Shown: in pieces, positions 6,135 through 10,000 of the stretch
Layout of the letters: each line of letters begins with the position of its first letter
How positions within the stretch are numbered: position 1 is the first letter of the stretch
NCBI GenBank assembly: GCA_964020155.1
Contig: OZ026567.1
Coordinates: forward strand, 837,382 to 847,381
Source: Chondrilla cf. caribensis
Lineage: Eukaryota; Porifera; Demospongiae; Chondrillida; Chondrillidae
Reading direction: 5' to 3'
DNA: 10,000 nucleotides
Position numbers and translations under genes: made by a program
Notes under the pieces: generated by a model
What the model was told of the DNA's origin: nothing
What the model saw: the letters and a program-made list of their open reading frames with translations, nothing else
Database searches by the model: none

Positions 6135-8901
6135 ACACACACACACACGCACACACACACACACACATGCACACACACACACACACACACACGCACACAC
6201 ACATGCACACACACGTACATACACCCACACCCACACACACACCCACACCCACACACACCTTGTAGCCATCGGGATTAGCTACTGGAACAAAAACATATTC
6301 CAACTTTTCCAGTAAAGCTGACACCTATTATGCAAAAAGAAGGGTTATGCAGGTTTAGACAAAAAGTAAATATTTGTGTGATGATTTATGATACTCACAA
6401 CTTTTTTTGTGTGTTTCTGTACTAAGAAATCAGCCAAACACTGACAGACAGAACCAGAAATCCATTCCCCTGTGTTCAAATTGGGAATGGAAATGGGAAT
6501 TGATATTAATACACACACCTATACACGTACACACACAACACACAAATACATACATATATACATGTACACATACGTACATGTACACACACACACATGCACA
6601 CACACACACGCACACACTCACACACTCACACACACAGTCTCCTAGGCTTACTAGCATGAATTAAACACTGAATGTAAAACTTCTTCTTTTCGCTGGTGCC
6701 ATTGTGGGTGTTGTTGTTGGTGATGTGGACAGCAAACATTGGGACCAATTGGTGAGTTTGGCCGATATTAGGTACAAATTTGACCAGATTAGGATGTTTC
6801 AATGCCAAACCTTGAAACCAATCTCTGATTTCAGTATAATTATGCTGCAATGATTAAATGAAACTGAAACATGTCATTGGTTAACAAAATTAATCATTGT
6901 ATAATTGCACCAACATACTGTATAGGGTATATAGTTGGAGTGGAATTAGATAGAATACACTAAATATCAATTGGTATTATAGCTATTTCCAAAGAAAAAT
7001 AAGGATTTAATGAGAATCAATAGAAAGAAATTACAAGCACTTACAGTATTAACCTTCAATGTGTACAAAAATTGCAGTCTCAATTTTTTGGGAGTACAGT
7101 GAAACCTCTCTAATCCGACACTCAACGGGACCTGAGAATAATGTTGGATTAGGAGGTTGTTGGATTATGGAGTGCCTCTTACCATACTTATGTATGGTGA
7201 CTGTACCTCATATAATGGTTGGATTAGGGAGAATGTTGGATTATAGAGGTGTCAGATTAGCGAGGTTTCACTGTACTATTTTTATGTTTTTGTGGATAAG
7301 GCTCAAATTAATGGCAATTACAATCTGTGAAATTTGCAATCCCCAGGGAATCCTACACTAGCTGTATCCCATACACATCAGAATTAGGACCACGATTCGA
7401 CTGTTTCTTCGTACTGGTGTCACAGATTATGGTATGGTGCTCAACTGTGTGTACATCCTTTGAACTAAGAAATAATTAGCTTATTTTCCTACCAAAATTG
7501 GTGAGGCGAAGACACTGAAACTATGAATACAAAACATCTCACTACTACTAACATGTGTGTGTGGTGAAGTACTAACAAACTGAACCTACATGTGCGTGAA
7601 TAAAAAACTAACAAAATTTTCTATTAATAGTAACACTACATTCACAATCCAGTTGAGCTATTTTGAAGGTTGTGCCAATTGTCAACAAACATTGCCAGTG
7701 CAATAAATGAAATACAGTACAACTTGCTTAGTAAGTAACTTGTACGGTACACCAAATCTGTATTTTCAAAATAGGTACTTCTATAAGTACTGGATGATAT
7801 AGCTAGGGATCAGGTGAAGTGTACTCACTAACCTTGTAATAGGCTTATGTATTAATACAGGTACTTACTGACCTAAAGCGAGTTGCACTGTATGTATCTG
7901 GCTGTTTTTGGATTGGTACTACCTGCAAGTAAACTTACATAGCGTTGGTGCCATGAGGAGGAGCTCTGTGTCTGTCGTTTGACTCTAGCCTCCTTTATTT
8001 CTTCATATTGTGCAATGTCGGCCATTTCACTGAAAATGGTACAGTTCCTCACTTCATACCGCTCAAGGTCCTTTGAAGCAGCCTCTGGGGAGGAGTGTGC
8101 TGATGCTAGGACTACTTCATTTCCACTCTGAAACCAAATGGGGATTCGAATCTTCAAAAGGGAAGTTGCTTTTGAAAGGGTGCTACCCAAAGATGCAAGA
8201 AACCACAGTAATGACATGAATACATGCTAGCGTACAAAACTACATAAACAGATTATAGTGTATCAGATTACAGGCCTGGGACAACTTATTGATTGTGAAA
8301 CTTATAACTAACAACTAACAACTTTTTGACCTGTTGAAATCCCAGTTCCCATCTCAACAGGTCAGGCAGCTTCTGAGGGGGTTATGTGGTTACCATAGCA
8401 ATAATAGTTAAGTGGTGAAGAAAGTTGGAATGGGAGTTGAAATATCGGAAATAGAAATCGGAATGAGAATTGTACAGTTACTGTAGTGGACAAGTAAACA
8501 AAGATCAACATCAGCACTGTATTCGTTGTGCGTACGGTGACACGTATAGATACACACACTTGCACGCATATTACAGTATAGACACTCTATTGCGTAGTAT
8601 TTAGTATCTGTGGTTACAGTATACACCCAACCCTATGGATAAAATACAATATTTGTAATGTGATCAATATATACAGTCGGAAATTGAACGACACGGACGT
8701 GGCGCCATACAGGCGCGTTCGCCGACAGGGATTATCTCACCATTTCCACAGGGTGATGTCTTTGGAGTTGTGGTTGCACCCCGCGCAAGTGTGCAGGCGA
8801 CTTGGTGCAGGTTGACCAGGAAACGGCGGCGAACTCGTAGTATAAGCAGCCGCCACCAACCATAGAGCAGCTATGGTGGATGCAGTGATACTAAGCAACA
8901 T
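2228..8901 (-). CDS. Secreted M14 procarboxypeptidase (carboxypeptidase A-like), complete 11-exon gene
   Basis: This gene encodes a zinc exopeptidase that removes C-terminal residues from peptides; family M14A/B enzymes are made as secreted zymogens. I assembled it from eleven exons whose GT-AG junctions all agree in phase, giving 449 codons plus a stop. Order: signal peptide (~1-20), activation domain (to ~119), furin-like RVKR at 120-123, then a mature domain of about 326 residues. Family residues (bovine CPA numbering in brackets): zinc ligands H198 (69), E201 (72) and H324 (196); R258 (127); N275 and R276 (144, 145); Y375 (248); E410 (270). The specificity position (255) is V382, so a preference for hydrophobic C-terminal residues is inferred; basic-specific enzymes have Asp there. 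Position 198 is Phe (F326) instead of Tyr. The TAA at 8953-8955 is in frame upstream of the ATG. The family call is very safe; exon 1, the exon 8 ends and exon 11 are the least certain parts. Confidence 0.93.
2285..2411 (-). other. Carboxypeptidase intron 10 (127 nt)
   Basis: A short intron with donor GTGAGT at 2406-2411 and acceptor CAG at 2285-2287. It contains no repeats. Its status depends on exon 11 being real. Confidence 0.5.
2412..2553 (-). CDS. Carboxypeptidase exon 10 (catalytic Glu)
   Basis: The exon runs from acceptor AAAATAG to donor GAG|GTGAGT and encodes W384 (shared codon) to E431. It contains NIELRP, the family's catalytic-glutamate motif (E410), and GFLLPPKE, the conserved strand after it. 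LYSDE continues directly from the DW of exon 9, giving the DWxY pattern typical of M14. The alternative acceptor TTCAG 11 nt further in would break phase with exon 9. Confidence 0.94.
2589..2784. repeat. (GT)n/(CA)n microsatellite in intron 9
   Basis: Nearly 200 bp of alternating GT on the plus strand, with a long pure run near 2589-2645 and interruptions such as GCGTGCGTGTGCATG further on. Several apparent open frames across it, on both strands, are dipeptide artefacts. Confidence 0.98.
2822..2840. repeat. 19-nt perfect palindrome
   Basis: GTTAATATA, one central T, then TATATTAAC. It lies inside intron 9 between the microsatellite and exon 9. It may be a chance AT-rich dyad or a remnant element end. 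Confidence 0.6.
2883..2943 (-). CDS. Carboxypeptidase exon 9 (Tyr248 and specificity loop)
   Basis: A 61-nt exon from acceptor GAATTCAG to donor TG|GTTAGT. It supplies F364 (shared codon) then [11 protein letters not shown] and IAKGTFVD, with W384 completed in exon 10. The spacing Y-x6-V-D-W equals that of bovine CPA from Tyr248 to Trp257, which places Y375 at the mobile catalytic tyrosine and V382 at specificity position 255. Skipping this exon would shift the frame and remove the active-site loop. It is too short to appear as a long open frame and was found by looking for the missing motif. Confidence 0.9.
2944..3639 (-). other. Carboxypeptidase intron 8 (696 nt)
   Basis: The donor is the weak GTTATA next to exon 8 and the acceptor is TTCAG next to exon 9. 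Bases 3228-3569 are a 75-bp minisatellite; the rest (2944-3227) holds no gene I can recognise. Confidence 0.75.
3228..3569. repeat. Minisatellite, 75-bp unit, about 4.5 copies
   Basis: Units start GTGACC or GACCTCTGAATTGAG at 3228, 3306, 3381, 3456 and 3531 (partial). The first unit is diverged and 78 bp long; the others are exactly 75 bp and nearly identical. Because 75 is divisible by three, a 25-residue repeat stays open on the minus strand, but this lies in intron 8 and I do not take it as coding. One unit carries TAG where the others have CAG, which ends that false frame near 3311. Confidence 0.95.
3640..3726 (-). CDS. Carboxypeptidase exon 8
   Basis: The exon supplies S335 (shared codon) then GSNSTPPN and [19 protein letters not shown] to residue 363. 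PPN followed by a helix of the LxxxAxxIAxxI type matches the segment after the substrate-binding strand in M14. The acceptor CCCTCAG (3727-3729) completes the codon left by exon 7. The donor T|GTTATA is weak and was chosen because it gives phase 1 and the family's exact seven-residue spacing from the helix Ile to the next conserved Tyr (Y366). The acceptor and first 25 nt of this exon are the last unit of the 87-bp array. Exon length is 87 nt, phase 1 at both ends, so skipping would keep the frame. Confidence 0.8.
3702..4136. repeat. Minisatellite of five exact 87-bp units spanning the exon 8 acceptor
   Basis: Units start at 3702, 3789, 3876, 3963 and 4050 and are nearly identical. On the minus strand each unit has the pyrimidine-rich stretch GATTGGTGTTCCCTCAG, the acceptor of exon 8, then CTGGATCCAACAGTACACCC, the start of exon 8. 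The splice AG is intact in units 1, 2 and 5 (3727-3728, 3814-3815, 4075-4076). It is lost in units 3 and 4, where plus-strand CCAGCTGAGG reads CCAGATGAGG. All units are open in the exon 8 frame (29 residues each). Confidence 0.97.
4248..4305. repeat. Imperfect inverted repeat in intron 7
   Basis: CTCTTTAATCCACC and GGTGGATCAAAGAG form arms with one mismatch around a loop of about 20-25 nt, and GAA...TTC extends the outer pairing. It could fold as a hairpin in the pre-mRNA. No terminator-like T run or known element is recognised. Confidence 0.7.
4397..4684. repeat. Minisatellite, 66-bp unit, about four copies
   Basis: The phrase CACAGTTTGGATACACATTC recurs at 4445, 4511, 4577 and 4643, exactly 66 bp apart. 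It is separated by runs of ACTCACTGTATAC, ACTCATAGTATAC and similar. On the minus strand these runs contain GTGAGTATAC, the same core as the 11-bp array next to exon 7, so the two arrays may share an origin. Confidence 0.95.
4745..4816 (-). repeat. 11-bp tandem array of donor-like units at the 5' end of intron 7
   Basis: Read on the minus strand from the exon 7 junction, the units are GTAAGTATACT, then GTGAGTATACT alternating with GTGAATATACT, then GTGGAT. Their hexamers begin every 11 bp (plus coordinates 4811, 4800, 4789, 4778, 4767, 4756, 4745). The first unit is the real donor; the GTGAGT units at 4800, 4778 and 4756 are good 5' splice-site matches themselves. Confidence 0.95.
4817..4967 (-). 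CDS. Carboxypeptidase exon 7 (third zinc ligand)
   Basis: The exon covers residues 285-334 from acceptor CCTGCAG to donor TACT|GTAAGT. It reads [12 protein letters not shown], the conserved SEPE helix start, then [17 protein letters not shown], the strand with the zinc ligand H324 and S325 (Ser197 equivalent). The usual Tyr198 is F326. The loop before SEPE is several residues shorter than in vertebrate enzymes. Confidence 0.97.
4968..5044 (-). other. Carboxypeptidase intron 6 (77 nt)
   Basis: A minimal intron with donor GTACGT directly followed by a (GT)n run in the transcript sense (5023-5037). A C-rich polypyrimidine tract (plus-strand G run 4979-4990) sits before the CAG acceptor. Confidence 0.93.
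5045..5161 (-). CDS. Carboxypeptidase exon 6 (substrate-binding arginines)
   Basis: The exon covers residues 246-284, phase 0 at both ends. It contains YRFWRKN (R258, Arg127 equivalent) and [13 protein letters not shown] (N275 and R276, the carboxylate-binding pair). Acceptor CTTCACAG and donor AAC|GTACGT are both clear. Confidence 0.97.
5293..5429. mobile_element. 137-bp foldback (palindromic) MITE-like element
   Basis: The whole segment folds back on itself. It opens GTTATACCCCACCTTTGCTG and closes with the near reverse complement CAGCAAAAGTGGGGTATAAC. The arms (GGGTACATG, ACTTGAGTGTCAGGAA) pair almost to the centre, where GGGC-TTT-GCCC forms the tip. It cannot code for a protein, so it would be a non-autonomous element; arm divergence of only a few bases suggests a fairly recent insertion. 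The superfamily and target-site duplication are not clear to me. Confidence 0.8.
5440..5995. repeat. Degenerate CA-rich periodic region
   Basis: ACACATACCAACAACAT or close variants recur near 5586, 5727 and 5856, with weaker copies near 5638, 5790 and 5941, at irregular spacing of about 50-90 bp. It reads as a decayed minisatellite. Confidence 0.55.
6001..6258. repeat. (CA)n/(GT)n microsatellite ending exactly at the exon 5 donor
   Basis: About 258 bp of CA repeat on the plus strand with interruptions (ATGCGTGCGC, CACCCACACCC). On the minus strand exon 5 ends in AAG and the repeat starts at once as GTGTGTGTGGGTGTGGG, so the donor GT is itself the first repeat unit. Confidence 0.98.
6259..6324 (-). 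CDS. Carboxypeptidase exon 5 (NPDGY motif)
   Basis: The exon covers residues 224-245, phase 0 at both ends. It reads [20 protein letters not shown] then YK, with the family hallmark (V/I)PVANPDGY. The acceptor ATAATAG follows a T-rich tract. The donor AAG|GTGTGT lies in the microsatellite; a donor two bases further on would break phase. Confidence 0.97.
6325..6398 (-). other. Carboxypeptidase intron 4 (74 nt)
   Basis: A minimal intron with donor GTGAGT, a TTCTTTTT polypyrimidine tract and acceptor TAG. It contains no repeats. Confidence 0.93.
6399..6469 (-). CDS. Carboxypeptidase exon 4 (second zinc ligand)
   Basis: A 71-nt exon. With the last base of exon 3 it completes HAREWI, the HxxE zinc motif (H198 in exon 3, E201 here). 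It continues [20 protein letters not shown] to V223, where the family has a helix after HAREWIS. Acceptor AACACAG, donor GTT|GTGAGT. Confidence 0.95.
6470..6651 (-). other. Carboxypeptidase intron 3 (182 nt) with CA/GT repeat
   Basis: Donor GTAAGC, then a GT-rich microsatellite (plus coordinates 6511-6637) filling most of the intron, then the acceptor CAG before exon 4. Confidence 0.93.
6511..6637. repeat. Interrupted CA/GT microsatellite in intron 3
   Basis: Imperfect CA repeat on the plus strand with ATACATAC and CACGCACACACTCACAC interruptions. In the transcript sense it contains GTGAGTGTGTGAGTG close to the exon 3 donor, which resembles further donor sites. Confidence 0.92.
6652..6844 (-). 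CDS. Carboxypeptidase exon 3 (start of mature catalytic fold, first zinc ligand)
   Basis: The exon covers residues 136-199 and opens [20 protein letters not shown], the family's first mature-domain helix (HxYxEIxxWxxxLxxxHP). It then has the IG.T strand (NIGQTHQ), a loop NNNTHNGT with two N-glycosylation sequons, and IQCLIHA ending at the zinc ligand H198. Usual IGkSyEGR is IGQTHQLVP here, so the EGR signature is not kept. Acceptor TTGCAG, donor A|GTAAGC. Confidence 0.95.
6845..7938 (-). other. Carboxypeptidase intron 2 (1094 nt)
   Basis: Donor GTAAGT, acceptor TTGCAG. It carries the 177-bp pogo-like MITE at 7097-7273. The remainder is AT-rich unique sequence in which I see no exon, and the protein reads continuously from WHQRY to HNYTEI across it. 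Confidence 0.9.
7097..7273. mobile_element. 177-bp pogo/Tigger-like MITE (TA target site)
   Basis: The left end CAGTGAAACCTCTCTAATCC and the right end (reverse complement CAGTGAAACCTCGCTAATCT) form terminal inverted repeats matching at 23 of the first 25 positions. TA flanks both ends (7095-7096 and 7274-7275), as expected for a Tc1/mariner-pogo target duplication. Internal repeats of GTTGGATTA and no coding capacity mark it as non-autonomous. CAGT..AACCTC...ATCCG ends are typical of pogo-group elements in animals; the group assignment is from memory of that pattern. Confidence 0.88.
7939..8182 (-). CDS. Carboxypeptidase exon 2 (activation peptide and cleavage site)
   Basis: The exon covers C54 (shared codon) to Y135. 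[15 protein letters not shown] and [15 protein letters not shown] follow the C-terminal half of the procarboxypeptidase activation domain (W, then a V-rich strand, a helix, then Y.V....S.M). RVKR|Q at 120-124 is a furin-type processing site, followed by [11 protein letters not shown] leading into the mature domain. Acceptor GGGTAG was chosen because it completes exon 1's TG as TGC; the stronger-looking TTTCAG 47 nt on would create TGA. Donor TAT|GTAAGT is strong. Confidence 0.85.
8183..8740 (-). other. Carboxypeptidase intron 1 (558 nt)
   Basis: Donor GTGAGA, acceptor GGGTAG. It contains a hairpin at 8327-8364 and otherwise no recognised feature. The N-terminal half of the activation domain looks short, so a small extra exon hidden here cannot be ruled out. 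Confidence 0.65.
8327..8364. repeat. Inverted repeat in intron 1
   Basis: TGACCTGTTGA and TCAACAGGTCA are perfect complementary arms, with outer-loop pairing continued by AAT/ATC, around a 10-nt loop CCCAGTTCCC. It is possibly a remnant of a palindromic element; no function is indicated. Confidence 0.75.
8741..8901 (-). CDS. Carboxypeptidase exon 1 (signal peptide)
   Basis: The ATG at 8899-8901 starts [20 protein letters not shown], a typical cleavable secretion signal (short polar start, hydrophobic core, small residues). [14 protein letters not shown] then leads into [15 protein letters not shown]. An in-frame TAA at 8953-8955 excludes a longer N-terminus, and the GTG at 8941-8943 is not a plausible animal start. 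The assignment to this gene rests on the signal peptide, donor phase (TG|GTGAGA) and position; there is no direct family motif. Confidence 0.68.
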
Positions 8902-9239
8902 GACACGTCGCAGATCCGATGCTGTCAGCAACGAGATATCCACCGAGTGCGGTTAGCTGTACCGATTTTCGCTTTTAAAATTCAGTTTTGGACGGCTACG
9001 GGATCCCCACCCCTGAGTGGGCGTGGCGCCGGGTCCAACACCACCCATTACAGCACAAACGCGTGCGTATAGAATATGTACGCGCTTGTGGGTGGTCCAA
9101 TTTGCGAGGGCATCAAGCAGTTCATATCGTTCTTCGTCTCTGCACCTTTGAAACTCCTTCTAGGTGACCGTTACTAAAGGTTAACACACGTTGGTAACAG
9201 TGTTTTTTATATCCGAGTTCAGTTCAATGTGTAAAGAAA
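8902..9239. promoter_or_regulatory. Divergent promoter region between carboxypeptidase and DOCK genes
   Basis: The two start codons face away from each other 338 bp apart, so both promoters must lie in or overlap this segment. It is GC-richer than the flanks and contains CCCCACCCC (9005-9013), TGGGCGTGGC (9018-9027), both GC-box/KLF-like, and a CCAAT (9097-9101). A TTTTAAAA at 8973-8980 could act as a weak TATA-like site for the minus-strand gene. Site calls are by pattern only. Confidence 0.7.
9041..9096. promoter_or_regulatory. Large dyad in the divergent promoter
   Basis: CACAAACGCGT (9054-9064) pairs with ACGCGCTTGTG (9080-9090) at 10 of 11 positions. Outside it ACCACCCA (9040-9047) is the reverse complement of TGGGTGGT (9089-9096). 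The symmetry centre falls in the middle of the divergent promoter, so the site presents the same motifs to both genes. Confidence 0.6.
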
Positions 9240-9262
9240 ATGGCCGAACCGGTGGCGCCTAG
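9227..9262 (+). promoter_or_regulatory. Upstream ORF overlapping the DOCK start codon
   Basis: An ATG at 9227 opens an 11-codon frame ending in TAG at 9260-9262, past the DOCK ATG at 9240 and in another frame. If transcripts include 9227, ribosomes using it would pass the main start. Its context (TTCAATGT) is weaker than that of the main ATG (AAAATGG). Confidence 0.45.
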
Positions 9263-9518
9263 ATCTACGGAAAGACAGTTTTTAAAGCACATAAAGAGAC
9301 CGTCCGCGGCTGAGATACGGAAAACAGCTCAAGGAGCTATGAGAACGCTATCTCTGGTGTCCGGAGCGAACGAAGACGAAGAGCTACCCGCCAGAATCAC
9401 CATCGTAGAGCCTTTGGACTATGAGAAAGAACTCTTGATATGCAGGGACCAGATCAAGCAAGTCAGCCTGGACATGCAACTGTTGAAACTACTCTTCTTC
9501 CCTCAAAACGATATCTCC
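9240..9518 (+). CDS. First coding exon of a DOCK-D (zizimin; DOCK9/10/11-like) Rho-family GEF, partial
   Basis: DOCK-D proteins are cytoplasmic exchange factors for Cdc42 and related GTPases, built of an N-terminal region, PH domain, DHR1 and C-terminal DHR2. Only the first 93 residues are in the window. RQFLKHIKRPSAAEIRKTAQ matches the subfamily's N-terminal (R)KF.K.L.KP..AAE.R..... pattern, and VEPLDYE (56-62) followed by LLKLLFFPQNDIS (81-93) matches its VEPLDYE...DPLRDLL.FP..D(I/F)S block, compared from memory. An acidic insert (NEDEE, 44-48) lies between. The ATG has a good context (AAAATGG). The donor TCC|GTGAGT at 9519 is strong and leaves phase 0; read-through would add unrelated residues to a stop at 9609-9611. 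The rest of this roughly 2000-residue protein family lies beyond the window. Confidence 0.85.
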
Positions 9519-10000
9519 GTGAGTATTGTGGCTTTGCGCGCGTCTTCTCAAGTTAACCCTTGGTCAAATTTGCACGGTTGTACTGTATTCTGTTCTTTAG
9601 GCGCAGATTAGCCTGCAATAACAATGCCTGTATTCCCGCTCTTGTATGTACGTGTGTTTGTAAGTGTTAGAGGTGTTTGTTTACTCGGTGTAACTCAGTG
9701 TTGAACTGAATACGAAGTGAGGTAGTCGAAATCTCGGTGTCTTCGAAAGGTCACCCACGGTTCATGTCAGCGTTCGTTAGCTTGAGACCTGGTCCCAGAC
9801 CTACAGTTGTGGCCCGCCTCAGTGTGATGTGGCTATCATGATGTAGATATATGATTGATCACTTTCGAAGCAGGTCTATCTGTACATGTAGCTGTGTATG
9901 GACAAGAGTAGTGGGAGATCACCACGTTTTCATCTTCAAAAAGATCATTTATGCATCTCTACCATCACTACTTGCTTACATCAATTTTATCATCATTCTC
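9519..10000 (+). other. Start of DOCK-like intron 1 (runs off the window)
   Basis: It begins at the donor GTGAGT (9519-9524). I found no second exon with the expected continuation of the DOCK-D N-terminus, no repeat array and no other gene in this stretch. Confidence 0.75.

Larger units (their letters stand above)
5162..6258 (-). other. Carboxypeptidase intron 5 (1097 nt), repeat-rich
   Basis: From the donor side it holds a 258-bp GT microsatellite (transcript sense), a loosely periodic CA- and AT-rich stretch (5440-5995) and a 137-bp foldback element (5293-5429). The last ~130 nt before exon 6 are unique. I see no nested gene. Confidence 0.9.

Noticed and set aside
5835..6324. 136- and 144-codon Cys-Val-rich frames continuing exon 5
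   Set aside because: They are the microsatellite read through; only VSALLEK...NPDGYK (6259-6324) is protein coding.
7059..7361. 100-codon plus-strand frame
   Set aside because: It spans the pogo-like MITE inside intron 2 and has no protein similarity I can see.
8136..8182. TTTCAG acceptor near 8136 for exon 2
   Set aside because: Joined to the exon 1 donor it gives TGA; the GGGTAG acceptor keeps the frame open.
8741..8943. GTG at 8941-8943 as start of the carboxypeptidase
   Set aside because: Animal nuclear genes start at ATG. The ATG 42 nt further in begins directly with a good signal peptide, and the next upstream in-frame codons include a stop.
9206..9213. TTTATATC as a TATA box for the DOCK gene
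   Set aside because: It would place transcription start almost on the start codon; GC-box and CCAAT sites further upstream are more likely promoter elements.

Overview
The window looks like ordinary nuclear DNA from an animal with a compact, AT-rich genome. It has intron-containing genes with GT-AG introns (three of them 74-127 nt), two divergently arranged metazoan genes 338 bp apart start to start, many microsatellites and minisatellites, and small non-autonomous DNA transposons. A sponge or another early-branching or marine invertebrate would fit, but the sequence alone does not fix the species.

Layout. Bases 1-2227 are AT-rich and I see no gene there; they hold three diverged copies of a dispersed repeat and some short direct repeats. 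Bases 2228-8901, minus strand, carry one gene that can be assembled completely by hand: an 11-exon, 449-residue secreted procarboxypeptidase of the zinc metallopeptidase family M14 (A/B subfamily). All eleven exons join in phase (1350 nt in total including the stop). The zinc ligands (H198, E201, H324), the substrate-binding and transition-state arginines (R258, N275, R276), the Tyr248 equivalent (Y375) and the catalytic Glu270 equivalent (E410) are all present. Bases 8902-9239 are a divergent promoter region with GC-box/KLF-like sites, a CCAAT box and a strong dyad. Bases 9240-9518, plus strand, are the first coding exon of a DOCK-family guanine nucleotide exchange factor of the zizimin (DOCK-D; DOCK9/10/11) type. 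Its first intron runs to the end of the window.

The most interesting structure lies in the carboxypeptidase introns. Intron 7 has at its 5' end an 11-bp tandem array in which every unit resembles the intron's own 5' splice site. At its 3' end it has five 87-bp units, each a copy of the intron's own 3' splice site plus the first 25 nt of exon 8. Three of the five units keep the AG, and use of the upstream ones would add 29-residue blocks in frame. GT-rich repeats also begin at, or within about 15 nt of, the donors of introns 3, 5 and 6. Other insertions are a 177-bp pogo/Tigger-like MITE in intron 2, a 137-bp foldback element in intron 5 and a 75-bp minisatellite in intron 8.

I see no sign that the two genes share a pathway: one makes a secreted exopeptidase, the other a cytoplasmic Rho-family GEF. 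Their link is the shared promoter region. The long open frames across the repeats are artefacts of unit lengths divisible by three.
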